From Herbivorax alkaliphila (GTDB taxonomy: Bacteria > Bacillota > Clostridia > Acetivibrionales > Acetivibrionaceae): 64,000 nt of DNA. Under the pieces are notes generated by a model. It worked only from the letters and a program-made list of their open reading frames with translations, was not told the origin of the DNA and ran no database searches. The stretch lies in contig NZ_JAVDDS010000006.1 of the NCBI RefSeq assembly GCF_030848475.1, positions 58,805-122,804 of the forward strand. The letters are read 5' to 3'. Position 1 is the first letter of the stretch, and every line of letters starts with the position of its first letter. The translations under genes and the position numbers were made by a program. Positions 17,922 through 26,735 of this stretch are shown piece after piece.

Positions 17922-19310
17922 ATGTCCGAATACAGCATAAAAGAACTTTTAGAGTGGAATGAAAAAATTGAAAATATAGTTTTTGAAGAAGGACTTAACT
18001 GCTATGAACAGGAGTTTGAAATATGCAGTTATGAGGATATGATAGGTTATGAGACGTATGTGGGGATGCCTTCTCATTATCCTCATTGGAGCTATGGAAA
18101 ACAGTATGAAAGAAAGAAAACTCTCCACAGATACAATTTAACAGGGCTTCCGTATGAAATGGTGATTAATTCAGATCCATGTATAGCATATTTAATGAAA
18201 GATAACACATTGCTTTTACAGATTTTGACGATTGCTCATGTCTATGGTCACAATGACTTTTTTAAAAACAATAGATTATTCAAGCAGGCAACCAGAGCTA
18301 AAGATACGGTAGAGATGTTTAAAAATCATGCAAATAGAATACGTGAATATATTCAAGATCCTGGAATAGGATATTCAAAGGTTGAAAAAATATTAAATGC
18401 AGCCCATGCTATTAAGTTTCACATATATAGAAATATAGGTGAAAAATTACTTTCTGAAGAGCAAAAGAAAAATGCTCTTTTAGAGAGGTTTAGAAAACCT
18501 AAAAGTGAGTATCCTATACTTGAGCCAAAACCTGTCAAGGAAGAAACACCACCGGATTTCAAGAAAATACCTATAGAGCCACAGGAAGATATTTTACTAT
18601 TTATTATGGACTATGGAAAGCTTTTAGATTGGGAAAAAGACATTTTAAACATTGTGAGAGAAGAAACCATATATTTTATTCCTCAGATTGAAACCAAAAT
18701 AATGAATGAGGGATGGGCAAGTTACTGGCACTATAACATATTAAAAAAGCTTAATCTTAGTCAGGAGCTACATCTAGAATTCTTAAAAAGGCATAATCAG
18801 GTTATAAAACCTCACTTAGGTCAAATTAATCCTTATTACATGGGATTTAAAATAATTGAAAACATTAAAAGCAAATATGCAGATAATCCAAAAAAAATAT
18901 TTGAAGTAAGAGAAGTTGAAAGAGATCAATCATTTATTAGAAGATATTTAACAAAAGAACTCTGTGAAGAAATGAATCTTTTTGAATATATGAAACTGGG
19001 TAAAAATTACGTTGTAACCGAGGTAGCAGATCAAGAGGGATGGAAGACTATAAGAGATGCAATTGCAAGTAATACAGGTTTAGCTGGTGTACCTGTTATA
19101 AAAGTCTTAGAATGGGTTCAAAAAGACAATATGCTTATACTAGAACATCAGTATGATGGAAGAGAACTAGAGCTTAGTTTTGCATATGAAACATTAAAGC
19201 ATATAAGTGACCTATGGGAAGGGAAAGTTATGCTTGTTACAAAACTTGATAATAGAAGGAAATTTATTACCTGTGACGAACAAAAAAGAGTTAGATTGAC
19301 AGATGGATAA
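17922..19310 (+). CDS. spoVR: SpoVR family protein (sporulation stage V, cortex-related)
   Basis: 462 residues, matching SpoVR/YcgB length. Family hallmarks seen are ELLEWNEKIENIVFEEGLNC near the start, HYPHWSYGKQYE, the segment IVREETIYFIPQIETKIMNE with GWASYWHYNI, and HLGQINPYYMGFKIIE. In B. subtilis SpoVR is needed for spore cortex formation. The gene lies 12 bases after yhbH behind AAGGGGGTGG, so it is cotranscribed with it. The three-gene set argues strongly that the organism sporulates or keeps this stress module. Confidence 0.93.
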   Translation: MSEYSIKELLEWNEKIENIVFEEGLNCYEQEFEICSYEDMIGYETYVGMPSHYPHWSYGKQYERKKTLHRYNLTGLPYEMVINSDPCIAYLMKDNTLLLQILTIAHVYGHNDFFKNNRLFKQATRAKDTVEMFKNHANRIREYIQDPGIGYSKVEKILNAAHAIKFHIYRNIGEKLLSEEQKKNALLERFRKPKSEYPILEPKPVKEETPPDFKKIPIEPQEDILLFIMDYGKLLDWEKDILNIVREETIYFIPQIETKIMNEGWASYWHYNILKKLNLSQELHLEFLKRHNQVIKPHLGQINPYYMGFKIIENIKSKYADNPKKIFEVREVERDQSFIRRYLTKELCEEMNLFEYMKLGKNYVVTEVADQEGWKTIRDAIASNTGLAGVPVIKVLEWVQKDNMLILEHQYDGRELELSFAYETLKHISDLWEGKVMLVTKLDNRRKFITCDEQKRVRLTDG

Positions 19311-19317
19311 TACTAAC

Positions 19318-19346
19318 TTGAATGTTTAGTATGCTTGTGGTAATAT
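19318..19346 (+). promoter_or_regulatory. Probable SigA promoter for glnA
   Basis: TTGAAT at 19318-19323, 17-base spacer, TAATAT at 19341-19346, about 50 bases before the glnA start. Confidence 0.4.
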
Positions 19347-19395
19347 TTTTTATGTAATAAATAATAAAAATAAGAAAGGAAGTATCAATGTTGTT

Positions 19396-20742
19396 ATGTG
19401 TGACGAAGAAGCTCATAATTGTAAAAAGGAACTTATAAGAAAAGATATCGCTAAAAGAGGAGTTGAACTAATTAGACTGCAATTTATAGATATATTTGGG
19501 TTTGCCAAAAATGTATCTATTACTCCTGATGAACTGGACAGTGCTCTTGATGGAGAGCTTATGTTTGATGGTTCTTCTGTAGATGGCTATGGTCGAATAG
19601 AAGAATCTGATATGTATTTAGTACCAGATTTAGAAACTTTTGCTCCCTTTTCATGGAATCCTGAAAAGACCGGAGTAGCTCATATCATTTGTAATGTATA
19701 TGGTCCAGATAAAAAGCCTTTTATTGGATGTCCAAGAAACATATTGAAACGATCTTTAGCAAAAGCAAAAGAATTAGGGTATGAGTTTAATGTAGGTCCA
19801 GAAGGGGAATTCTTTTTATTTCCTTTAGATAAAAAGGAGCAACCTGTATTTAATACTCATGATGATGCAGGCTACTTTGACCTTTCTCCTGTTGATCGAG
19901 GAGAAGATGCAAGGCGAGATATGATTGTAACCATGAAAAAACTTGGGTTTTCAATTGAGACATCTCACCATGAGGTGGCTCCAGGTCAGCATGAAATTGA
20001 TTTTAAATATGACGAAGCTTTAAAGGCTGCTGACCAGTGGATAATTTTTAAACAGATTGTTAAAAGTATTGCTAACAATCATGGTTTATATGCATCCTTT
20101 ATTCCGAAACCTTTTTCAGGTGAAAATGCAAATGCTATGCATTGTAATCAATCATTAAAAATAAATGGCGATAACGGCTTTCATGACCCAGATGATCCAT
20201 TAGGGTTAAGCCAAATTGCAAAATATTACATTGGAGGACTTATAAAACATGGTAAGGGCATTGCAGCTATATGCAATCCAACAGTAAACTCTTATAAAAG
20301 GCTGGTTCCGGGCTACGAAGCACCAACTAATATATCTTGGTCTTGTTGTAATCGTTCTACTTTTATCAGAATTCCATTGTCAAGAGGTGAAAGAACACGA
20401 TTGGAATTGAGGACTCCTGATCCAACAGCAAATCCATATCTTGTTTTTGCAGTAATGCTTAGTGCAGGTTTAGATGGTATTATAAATAAAATAGATCCTC
20501 CAGAAGATATAAAGGAAAACGTGGGTGACATTCCTAAAGAAGTTTTATGCGATAATAACATAGCCAATTACCCAAATGATTTGGAAGAAGCTTTAGATGA
20601 GATGGAAAAAGATCCACTTATTAAAGAGACGTTGGGAAAACATGCATATCGTACATTTATACGCTCAAAGCGTGCCGAATGGAGGGAATTCGAACAGGAA
20701 GTTCACCCTTGGGAAATTAAAAAATATTTCAGAAGCTATTAA
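19396..20742 (+). CDS. glnA: Glutamine synthetase type I (GSI-alpha)
   Basis: ATP + glutamate + ammonia to glutamine. 448 residues with the beta-grasp N-domain (LIRLQFIDIFGFAKNVSI, MFDGSSVDGYGRIEESDMYL) and catalytic motifs GPEGEFFLF, HHEVAPGQHEIDF, NAMHCNQS and the C-terminal RIPLSRGERTRLELRTPDPT with NPYLVFAVML. The adenylylation-site NLYDLP of enterobacterial GSI-beta is absent (DIKENVGDIPKE stands there), so control by adenylylation is not expected. The ATG at 19396 is the only plausible start in this frame; the AAAGGAAG ribosome site is somewhat distant. It is followed by a terminator hairpin. Confidence 0.95.
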   Translation: MCDEEAHNCKKELIRKDIAKRGVELIRLQFIDIFGFAKNVSITPDELDSALDGELMFDGSSVDGYGRIEESDMYLVPDLETFAPFSWNPEKTGVAHIICNVYGPDKKPFIGCPRNILKRSLAKAKELGYEFNVGPEGEFFLFPLDKKEQPVFNTHDDAGYFDLSPVDRGEDARRDMIVTMKKLGFSIETSHHEVAPGQHEIDFKYDEALKAADQWIIFKQIVKSIANNHGLYASFIPKPFSGENANAMHCNQSLKINGDNGFHDPDDPLGLSQIAKYYIGGLIKHGKGIAAICNPTVNSYKRLVPGYEAPTNISWSCCNRSTFIRIPLSRGERTRLELRTPDPTANPYLVFAVMLSAGLDGIINKIDPPEDIKENVGDIPKEVLCDNNIANYPNDLEEALDEMEKDPLIKETLGKHAYRTFIRSKRAEWREFEQEVHPWEIKKYFRSY

Positions 20743-20784
20743 AATAAACATATAAATTTAAGTTAAATAGATTTTCTTCTAAGG

Positions 20785-20806
20785 CTCCACCTTCCATAAG
20801 GTGGAG
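20785..20806 (+). terminator. Terminator-like hairpin after glnA (repeat family E, copy 1)
   Basis: CTCCACCTT (20785-20793) / AAGGTGGAG (20798-20806) with a 4-base loop, then TTGCTT. The stem and flanks (TTCTAAG before, TTG after) recur at 34163-34195, so this is a dispersed element used as terminator. Confidence 0.65.
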
Positions 20807-20912
20807 TTGCTTAATATATACATCCCAATTCCCTTGCATTTATGGACATTGTGAAAATAGAAGTGTACAATAAGTATATTATCACTTTTGTATATGTAAG
20901 GAGAAAGATAAT

Positions 20913-22076
20913 TTGAAAAATACTCAACACATGAAAAATTATCCTTTTATATTTCCAGCTTTTTATGTTTTAATATATATGGCTCTGGCTGTGTTTAGCG
21001 TTTTTTTACCTGTTTACCTTGATAGTTTAGAGTATAGTGGTACACAGATAGGTATATTGCTTGCAATAGGCTCTTTTGTCGCCATATTTTCACAGCCCTT
21101 TTGGGGAATTGCCTGTGACAGGGCTAAAACAAAAAATAGCGTTATAAAACTTTTATTGATAATGACCAGTTTTATAATGCTTTTATTTTATCTTTCTGAA
21201 AGCTTTTATTATTTGTTTTTTATATTAGTTATACTTTCTTTTTTTCAAACACCTGTTTTCCCTATTAGCGATGCAATTACTCTTGAATATATGGCTCCAA
21301 CTAGGTGGAAGTTTGGACCAATTAGACTTGCCGGAACCATGGGGTATGCTTTGATGGCTGTAATAGCAGGGGCTATCATAGATAAAAATATTAGTGGAAT
21401 ATTTTTTATTTCTTTTTTGCTTGGCTTGGTAACATTTTCATCAGTATTTAAAATACCAAAAGTAAAAGGTCATCAAGCAACAGGGCGAAAAATATCAATA
21501 ATTGAATTATTTAAAAACAAAGAATTAATGATATTTATGGGTTTTACCGTTGCAATTCATTCAACCCTTGCATTTTATAATACTTTTTTTGGTATATATT
21601 ATACAGGTATAGGAGCTGATAGTTCACTTTTAGGATGGGCTATTTTTATCGCATCAGTAAGCGAAGTGTTTTTTCTTTTATGGGGAGACAGAGTAATAGA
21701 TAAGCTGGGTATAAAGTCAACTTTATTGGGAGCTGGACTAATTTGTGCAATAAGGTGGGGAGTATTGGGGCTTTCAAATAATATCTATATAATAATGCTG
21801 TCTCAAGTACTTCATGGCTTTACATTCATTGTACTTGCTTATTCTATGGCTACCTATATTAATAACGAAGTTCCTAAGGAATTAAGAGCATCAGGACAAA
21901 CTTTAAATGCAGTTATATGTTTAGGACTGTCTAGAATAATAGGAAGCATAGGAGGGGGAATATTTAGTGATTTTGTAGGAGTGAAACAGGTTTTCTTATA
22001 TGCTTCTCTGATTATTTTTTTATCCCTTTGCATTTTTAAACTTATATTTAAGTATAGCAATTTACAAAAAACCTAA
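20913..22076 (+). CDS. MFS transporter (PPP / nucleoside-symporter-like)
   Basis: 387 residues with twelve predicted membrane helices. The opening FPAFYVLIYMALAVFSVFLPVYL, the motif FSQPFWGIACDRAKTKNSV (loop 2-3), and ITLEYMAPTRWKFGPIRLAGTMGYAL resemble the 3-phenylpropionate/nucleoside:H+ symporter branch of MFS (MFS_1-like). The start is TTG at 20913 behind AAGGAGA. It is followed 211 bases later by purine nucleoside phosphorylase and SAH recycling genes; a nucleoside substrate would fit but is inference. The pnp operon has its own promoter, so co-expression is not assured. Confidence 0.75.
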   Translation: MKNTQHMKNYPFIFPAFYVLIYMALAVFSVFLPVYLDSLEYSGTQIGILLAIGSFVAIFSQPFWGIACDRAKTKNSVIKLLLIMTSFIMLLFYLSESFYYLFFILVILSFFQTPVFPISDAITLEYMAPTRWKFGPIRLAGTMGYALMAVIAGAIIDKNISGIFFISFLLGLVTFSSVFKIPKVKGHQATGRKISIIELFKNKELMIFMGFTVAIHSTLAFYNTFFGIYYTGIGADSSLLGWAIFIASVSEVFFLLWGDRVIDKLGIKSTLLGAGLICAIRWGVLGLSNNIYIIMLSQVLHGFTFIVLAYSMATYINNEVPKELRASGQTLNAVICLGLSRIIGSIGGGIFSDFVGVKQVFLYASLIIFLSLCIFKLIFKYSNLQKT

Positions 22077-22168
22077 TTTTTAAAAATCACCACACTTAGC
22101 ATTATAAAGAGTATGAAAAATAGATTGTAGTTAGATGCAAAAATAATGAATATAGGTGTAAATGGACG

Positions 22169-22197
22169 TTGATAATTTTAAATAACTATTATATAAT
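22169..22197 (+). promoter_or_regulatory. SigA promoter of the punA-ahcY operon
   Basis: TTGATA at 22169-22174, 17-base spacer, TATAAT at 22192-22197; 91 bases before the punA ATG. No purine or SAH riboswitch core was seen in the leader. Confidence 0.6.
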
Positions 22198-22287
22198 TTA
22201 CATGTGGATAAGATTTTAAATTTAGTTTACCCTATAAAAAGGAGATTTTTGCTCTGTAAAAAACAACAATAAAAAAGGAGGCAAATA

Positions 22288-23118
22288 ATGGCGGATATAA
22301 TAAGCAATATAAGAGAAGCTGGAGAATATATAAAGAAAAAAATAGGTAGGGAACCTCAAATTGCAATTATTTTGGGATCTGGATTAGGGCCTTTAGTAAA
22401 TGAAATTAAAGATACAGTTGAGATAGATTATAATGATATTCCAGGATTTCCTGTAACAACTGTTGAAGGTCATGATGGGAAGCTGGTATTTGGTAAGCTT
22501 GGGGATAAATACATACTTGCGATGAAAGGACGCTTTCATTACTATGAAGGTCATGATATTTCTAGGGTGGTATTTGCCACAAGAGTTTTTAAAATTATGG
22601 GAATAAATAATCTGATTGTTACAAATGCTGCCGGGGGAATAAATAAAGATTTTAATCCAGGAGATTTGATGATAATTAAAGATCATATTGGATTTTTTGC
22701 ACCATCCCCTTTAAGAGGAGAAAATATTGGTGAATTTGGAGTGAGATTTCCTGATATGAGCAAAGTGTACAATCCAAAACTTATAGAACTTTGCAAAAAT
22801 GCTGCTTCAAAAGAAGGGGTAAATGTAAAAGAAGGAGTATATATTTTTGCAAAAGGTCCTATGTATGAGACACCTTCAGAAATAAAAGCACTGAGTGTTT
22901 TAGGCGCTGATGCAGTTGGAATGTCTACCGTCCCAGAGGTTATTGTTGCAAAGCACGCTGGCATGGATATTTTGGGGATTTCATGTATAACAAATATGGC
23001 AGCGGGAATACTGGATCAACCTTTAAATCACAAAGAAGTTATGCAGACAGCAAAAGTTGCTGAAAAGAATTTTATATCTTTAGTTAAAAGGTTAATAACT
23101 GATTGGGAGGTACAGTAA
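22288..23118 (+). CDS. punA: Purine nucleoside phosphorylase (inosine/guanosine type)
   Basis: Cleaves inosine, guanosine or their deoxy forms with phosphate to base and ribose-1-phosphate. 276 residues of the trimeric PNP family. Motifs seen: ILGSGLGPL phosphate loop, [19 protein letters not shown], the base pocket region [14 protein letters not shown], and [13 protein letters not shown]. It has a strong AAGGAGG ribosome site. The stop codon overlaps the next start (TAATG) so punA and ahcY are translationally coupled. In this cluster it would remove inosine made by deamination of adenosine. Confidence 0.93.
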   Translation: MADIISNIREAGEYIKKKIGREPQIAIILGSGLGPLVNEIKDTVEIDYNDIPGFPVTTVEGHDGKLVFGKLGDKYILAMKGRFHYYEGHDISRVVFATRVFKIMGINNLIVTNAAGGINKDFNPGDLMIIKDHIGFFAPSPLRGENIGEFGVRFPDMSKVYNPKLIELCKNAASKEGVNVKEGVYIFAKGPMYETPSEIKALSVLGADAVGMSTVPEVIVAKHAGMDILGISCITNMAAGILDQPLNHKEVMQTAKVAEKNFISLVKRLITDWEVQ

Positions 23119-24359
23119 TGAATAAAATAAAAAATATTGATATGGCAGAGTCAGGAGAGAAAAAAATAGAATGGGTAAGAAAAAATATGCCTCTTTTAAG
23201 AAGTCTTGAGGAGGAGTTTTCAAAGACAAAGCCATTTAAAGGATTACGAGTATCAGTATCAGTTCACTTAGAAGCTAAAACTGCATATCTTTCAAAAGTT
23301 TTGGCTATGGGTGGAGCAGAAGTATCGGTAACAGGAAGTAATCCTTTATCTACACAAGATGATGTAGCAGCTGCATTAGCTAAATATGGTCTTATGGTAT
23401 ATGCATGGTATAATGCTACAGAAGAAGAATACAAAGAGCACTTAAATCTTGTATTAGGAGATAAACCAAATATTATAATTGATGATGGAGGAGATCTTGT
23501 AAATCTTCTTCATACTAAAAAGAAAGAACTTTTGCCACATGTTATGGGTGGCTCAGAAGAGACTACTACAGGGATTTTAAGATTAAAGGCAATGGAAAAG
23601 GAAGGTGTATTGCAGTTTCCGATGGTTGCTGTAAATAATGCCTACTGTAAGTATCTTTTTGATAACAGATACGGAACTGGTCAGTCTGTCTGGGATGGAA
23701 TAAACAGAACTACAAACCTTATTGTAGGGGGAAAAGATGTTGTTGTTGTAGGATATGGCTGGTGTGGTAAAGGTATAGCAATGAGAGCTAAAGGGCTTGG
23801 GGCATCGGTTATTGTATGTGAAATTGATCCTATAAAAGCGGCAGAAGCAGTTATGGATGGATTTAAAGTTATGACTATGGAAAAAGCCTCGTCTATAGGT
23901 GATGTATTTGTAACAGTTACAGGATGCAGCAAAGTTATACATGGTGAGCATTATAAGAATATGAAAGATGGAGCTATACTTTGTAATGCAGGACACTTTG
24001 ATGTTGAAGTTTCTGTACCGGAACTAGAAGAAATGGCTTGTGAGAAAAAAGAGCAGAGAAAAAATATAATGGGATATAAAATGGAAGATGGAAGATGGAT
24101 TAATATTTTAGCAGAAGGAAGGCTGGTTAATCTTGCAGCAGGTGATGGACATCCAGCTGAAATAATGGATATGAGCTTTGCTCTTCAGGCACTTAGTGCT
24201 AAATATGTTGTGGAAAACTATAGCCAGCTTGGCAACAAAGTAGTGGATGTTCCAGATGAAATTGATAAAAGAGTTGCACAAATGAAGCTAAAATCTTGGG
24301 GAATAGAAATAGACCAATTGACAGATGAGCAAAAAAAGTATTTGGAAAGCTGGTGCTAA
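23118..24359 (+). CDS. ahcY: Adenosylhomocysteinase (SAH hydrolase)
   Basis: Reversibly splits S-adenosylhomocysteine to homocysteine and adenosine, NAD-dependent, and removes the product inhibitor of methyltransferases. The NAD-binding loop [20 protein letters not shown] is clear, as are [38 protein letters not shown] and the C-terminal [12 protein letters not shown]. At 413 residues it is the shorter bacterial form. The frame opens at TTG 23103, but that lies within the Shine-Dalgarno GGGAGG region; ATG 23118, overlapping the punA stop, is the start. Confidence 0.95.
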   Translation: MNKIKNIDMAESGEKKIEWVRKNMPLLRSLEEEFSKTKPFKGLRVSVSVHLEAKTAYLSKVLAMGGAEVSVTGSNPLSTQDDVAAALAKYGLMVYAWYNATEEEYKEHLNLVLGDKPNIIIDDGGDLVNLLHTKKKELLPHVMGGSEETTTGILRLKAMEKEGVLQFPMVAVNNAYCKYLFDNRYGTGQSVWDGINRTTNLIVGGKDVVVVGYGWCGKGIAMRAKGLGASVIVCEIDPIKAAEAVMDGFKVMTMEKASSIGDVFVTVTGCSKVIHGEHYKNMKDGAILCNAGHFDVEVSVPELEEMACEKKEQRKNIMGYKMEDGRWINILAEGRLVNLAAGDGHPAEIMDMSFALQALSAKYVVENYSQLGNKVVDVPDEIDKRVAQMKLKSWGIEIDQLTDEQKKYLESWC

Positions 24360-24430
24360 AAGCACAAAGGAAAAGATAAGAGATTTCTTATGCTTCCTTT
24401 TTTGAATGATAGCATAACGAGGTGTATGTG

Positions 24431-25243
24431 ATGGAAAAAGAAATTCTTACTTTAGAAGAGGCAGCAGAGCTTTTTGGGGTAAGTGTAAAGACATTTATTA
24501 AACTTCTTAAAGAAGAAAGAGTACCTGCAAGAAAAATAGGAAGAGAGTGGAGATTTAGCAGAAAAGCTCTTATAGAATGGCTTTCAATAGGGGACTCTCA
24601 GTCTTATTCAGCTAGTGAGGGGGATACAAAAGAATACTATAATCAAATTGCCCCTAAATGGGAAGAAATTCGCAAAAATTATTATGATGAATCAATTAAA
24701 AATCATCTTCTTAACTTAGGAATACTTAAAAAAGATAAAACTGTTATTGATTTAGGTTCTGGGAATGGATATATATCAACAGCTGTGGCAAAGCATGTGA
24801 AAAAAGTTATAGCTGTTGATATATCTAAAGAAATGATAAAAGAACTAAAGAAAAATGCAAAAATAAATGGTATCAAGAACATTGACACTATAGAGAGTAA
24901 TAGTATAGATATTCCTGTAGAAGACGAGGCAGTTGATATGGTTTGTGCAAATATGTTTCTTCATCATAAAGACGAGCCAGAATTTGCAATTAAAGAAATA
25001 AAAAGAGTGCTAAAGCCAGATGGTATTGTTTTTTTATCTGATTTTTATGAACATAGGGATATGGAACTTAAAGAAAAAATGCATGATATATGGCTTGGGT
25101 TTAGCAGTGGAAAAATAAAAAAATGGTTCTCTGACTGTGGATTTGTTGATATAGAGATTACTACAGTGAGGCAAAATGAAAAAGAGAATGCCAAAACTTC
25201 AAAGGCAAAAATATTTGCACTTACAGCGGTTAAAAAACAATAG
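24431..25243 (+). CDS. HTH (excisionase-type)-SAM methyltransferase fusion
   Basis: About 270 residues. The N-terminal 50 residues (EILTLEEAAELFGVSVKTFI, then KLLKEERVPARKIGREWRFS) are a MerR-like excisionase-type winged HTH (HTH_17). The C-terminal part is a class I methyltransferase: motif I VIDLGSGNGYIS, motif II VIAVDISKEMI, and VDMVCANMFLHHKDE. It sits between SAH hydrolase and MTA/SAH deaminase. ArsR-methyltransferase fusions beside ahcY are known in other bacteria; here the HTH class differs. It may be a regulator sensing SAM/SAH through its enzyme domain, or a methyltransferase with a retained HTH. The start is ATG 24431 behind GAGGTG rather than GTG 24422. Confidence 0.8.
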   Translation: MEKEILTLEEAAELFGVSVKTFIKLLKEERVPARKIGREWRFSRKALIEWLSIGDSQSYSASEGDTKEYYNQIAPKWEEIRKNYYDESIKNHLLNLGILKKDKTVIDLGSGNGYISTAVAKHVKKVIAVDISKEMIKELKKNAKINGIKNIDTIESNSIDIPVEDEAVDMVCANMFLHHKDEPEFAIKEIKRVLKPDGIVFLSDFYEHRDMELKEKMHDIWLGFSSGKIKKWFSDCGFVDIEITTVRQNEKENAKTSKAKIFALTAVKKQ

Positions 25244-25260
25244 TTACAAGGAGAATTTTT

Positions 25261-26544
25261 GTGAAGATATTAATTAAAAATGTTGATATAATTACATGTG
25301 ATGATTCAGAAAAAGTAATCAAGGATGCATTTGTAACAATTAAAAATGGATATATAGAGTATATTGGCAAAAATCAAAAAGAGGATTTTAAACCTGACAG
25401 GATTATTGATGGAAAAAATAAAGTTTTAATGCCAGGATTAATTAATGCTCATACCCATTGTGGAATGACCATTTTAAGAAATTATGCAAATGATCTTAAG
25501 TTGGAAGATTGGCTTTTTAATAATATTCTTCCTACAGAAGAAAAGCTTTCACCAGAAGATATATATTGGGGTACTTTATTGGGGATTACCGAGATGATTA
25601 AAACTGGCACAACTACTTTTTTGGATATGTACCTGCACATGAATCAGGTTGCAAAAGCAGTATGTGATGCTGGAATTAGAGCTAATCTTTCAAAAAACCC
25701 ATTAGATTTTGATGAAAATGGAAAAATAACAAAAGAAGATTATAGTTTTTTTAAAAAATGGCACAATGCAGAAAATGGAAGGATTAAAACATCTTTTGAA
25801 GTGCATTCTGTATACCTTTTTAATGAGGAATCATTAACCCAATCTGCAAAATGTGCAAAAGAGCTGGGTACAAGAATAAATATACATATACTTGAGACTG
25901 AACGTGAAAGAAAAGACAGCCTAAAAATGTATAAAATGAGTCCAGTGGAAATAGCCCTTAAAACAGGAATTTTAGATGTGCCTGTAACGGCAGCTCACTG
26001 TATACATTTATCTCAAAATGATTTTGATATAATAAAAGAAAAAGGGGTGGATGTGGTTCATAACCCCAGCAGTAATTTAAAGCTTGGAAGTGGCATAGCA
26101 AAAGTGCCTGAACTTTTAAAATCAGAAGTAAATGTATCATTGGGAACTGATGGAGCAGCTAGCAACAACAATCTTAACATGATGGAAGAAATGCATTTAG
26201 CTGCACTGATTCACAAAGGAGTCAAAATGGATCCAACATGTGTTAAGGCATATGATGTTTTAAAGATGTCAACTGTTAATGGTTCAAAAGCTTTAGATTT
26301 TGAAAAAGAGACAGGACTTATAAAACAGGGAATGAAAGCAGATGTTATATTAATTGATATGGACAAACCTCATATATGTCCTGTAAATGATCCAGTCTCA
26401 GCAGTTGTATATTCAGCTCAAGGTTCTGATGTAGATACTGTAATTATTGATGGAAATATAGTAATGGAAAAAGGAGAGCTTAAAACCATTGATGAAGAGA
26501 GGGTTAAATTTCAGGTAAATAAAACAGCAAAAAGAATTATTTGA
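25261..26544 (+). CDS. mtaD: 5-Methylthioadenosine/S-adenosylhomocysteine deaminase
   Basis: Amidohydrolase-superfamily enzyme that deaminates MTA, SAH and often adenosine to the inosine analogues. 427 residues. Metal ligands and active-site motifs are visible: HTHCGMTILRNYANDL, NIHILETERER, AAHCIHLSQNDF, VHNPSSNLKLGSG and LGTDGAASNNNLNMMEEM. It starts with GTG at 25261 behind CAAGGAG, 17 bases after the methyltransferase gene. With ahcY and punA it forms a route from SAH or adenosine to hypoxanthine and ribose-1-phosphate. A terminator follows. Confidence 0.92.
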   Translation: MKILIKNVDIITCDDSEKVIKDAFVTIKNGYIEYIGKNQKEDFKPDRIIDGKNKVLMPGLINAHTHCGMTILRNYANDLKLEDWLFNNILPTEEKLSPEDIYWGTLLGITEMIKTGTTTFLDMYLHMNQVAKAVCDAGIRANLSKNPLDFDENGKITKEDYSFFKKWHNAENGRIKTSFEVHSVYLFNEESLTQSAKCAKELGTRINIHILETERERKDSLKMYKMSPVEIALKTGILDVPVTAAHCIHLSQNDFDIIKEKGVDVVHNPSSNLKLGSGIAKVPELLKSEVNVSLGTDGAASNNNLNMMEEMHLAALIHKGVKMDPTCVKAYDVLKMSTVNGSKALDFEKETGLIKQGMKADVILIDMDKPHICPVNDPVSAVVYSAQGSDVDTVIIDGNIVMEKGELKTIDEERVKFQVNKTAKRII

Positions 26545-26586
26545 TTTTCCAAACGTTGAGTTTTAGGCAGAGAGAAAAAAAGTTAA

Positions 26587-26623
26587 GCATCAGGTGACGT
26601 GAAATTTCACCTGATGCGTTTTA
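26587..26623 (+). terminator. Terminator of the punA-mtaD operon
   Basis: GCATCAGGTGA (26587-26597) / TCACCTGATGC (26607-26617), perfect 11-bp stem, followed by GTTTT. Confidence 0.8.
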
Positions 26624-26735
26624 AAGCCATTTTCTACAAGGTAGAAGTATATAATTTTTGATTATTTTGATGTCAATAAATGTGCCAGTGTTTTTGTTAA
26701 AATTCAGGCTAACTAATTTGTTTTAAAGCTTAAGC

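Noticed and set aside
22077..22287. Purine or SAH riboswitch before punA
   Set aside because: The TATAA and GGATAA strings look suggestive but the conserved riboswitch core (TCTAC and the paired loops) is missing; an ordinary promoter explains them.
23583..23996. 137-codon antisense ORF inside ahcY
   Set aside because: Opposite-strand shadow of a clear SAH hydrolase gene, no ribosome site, low-complexity composition.
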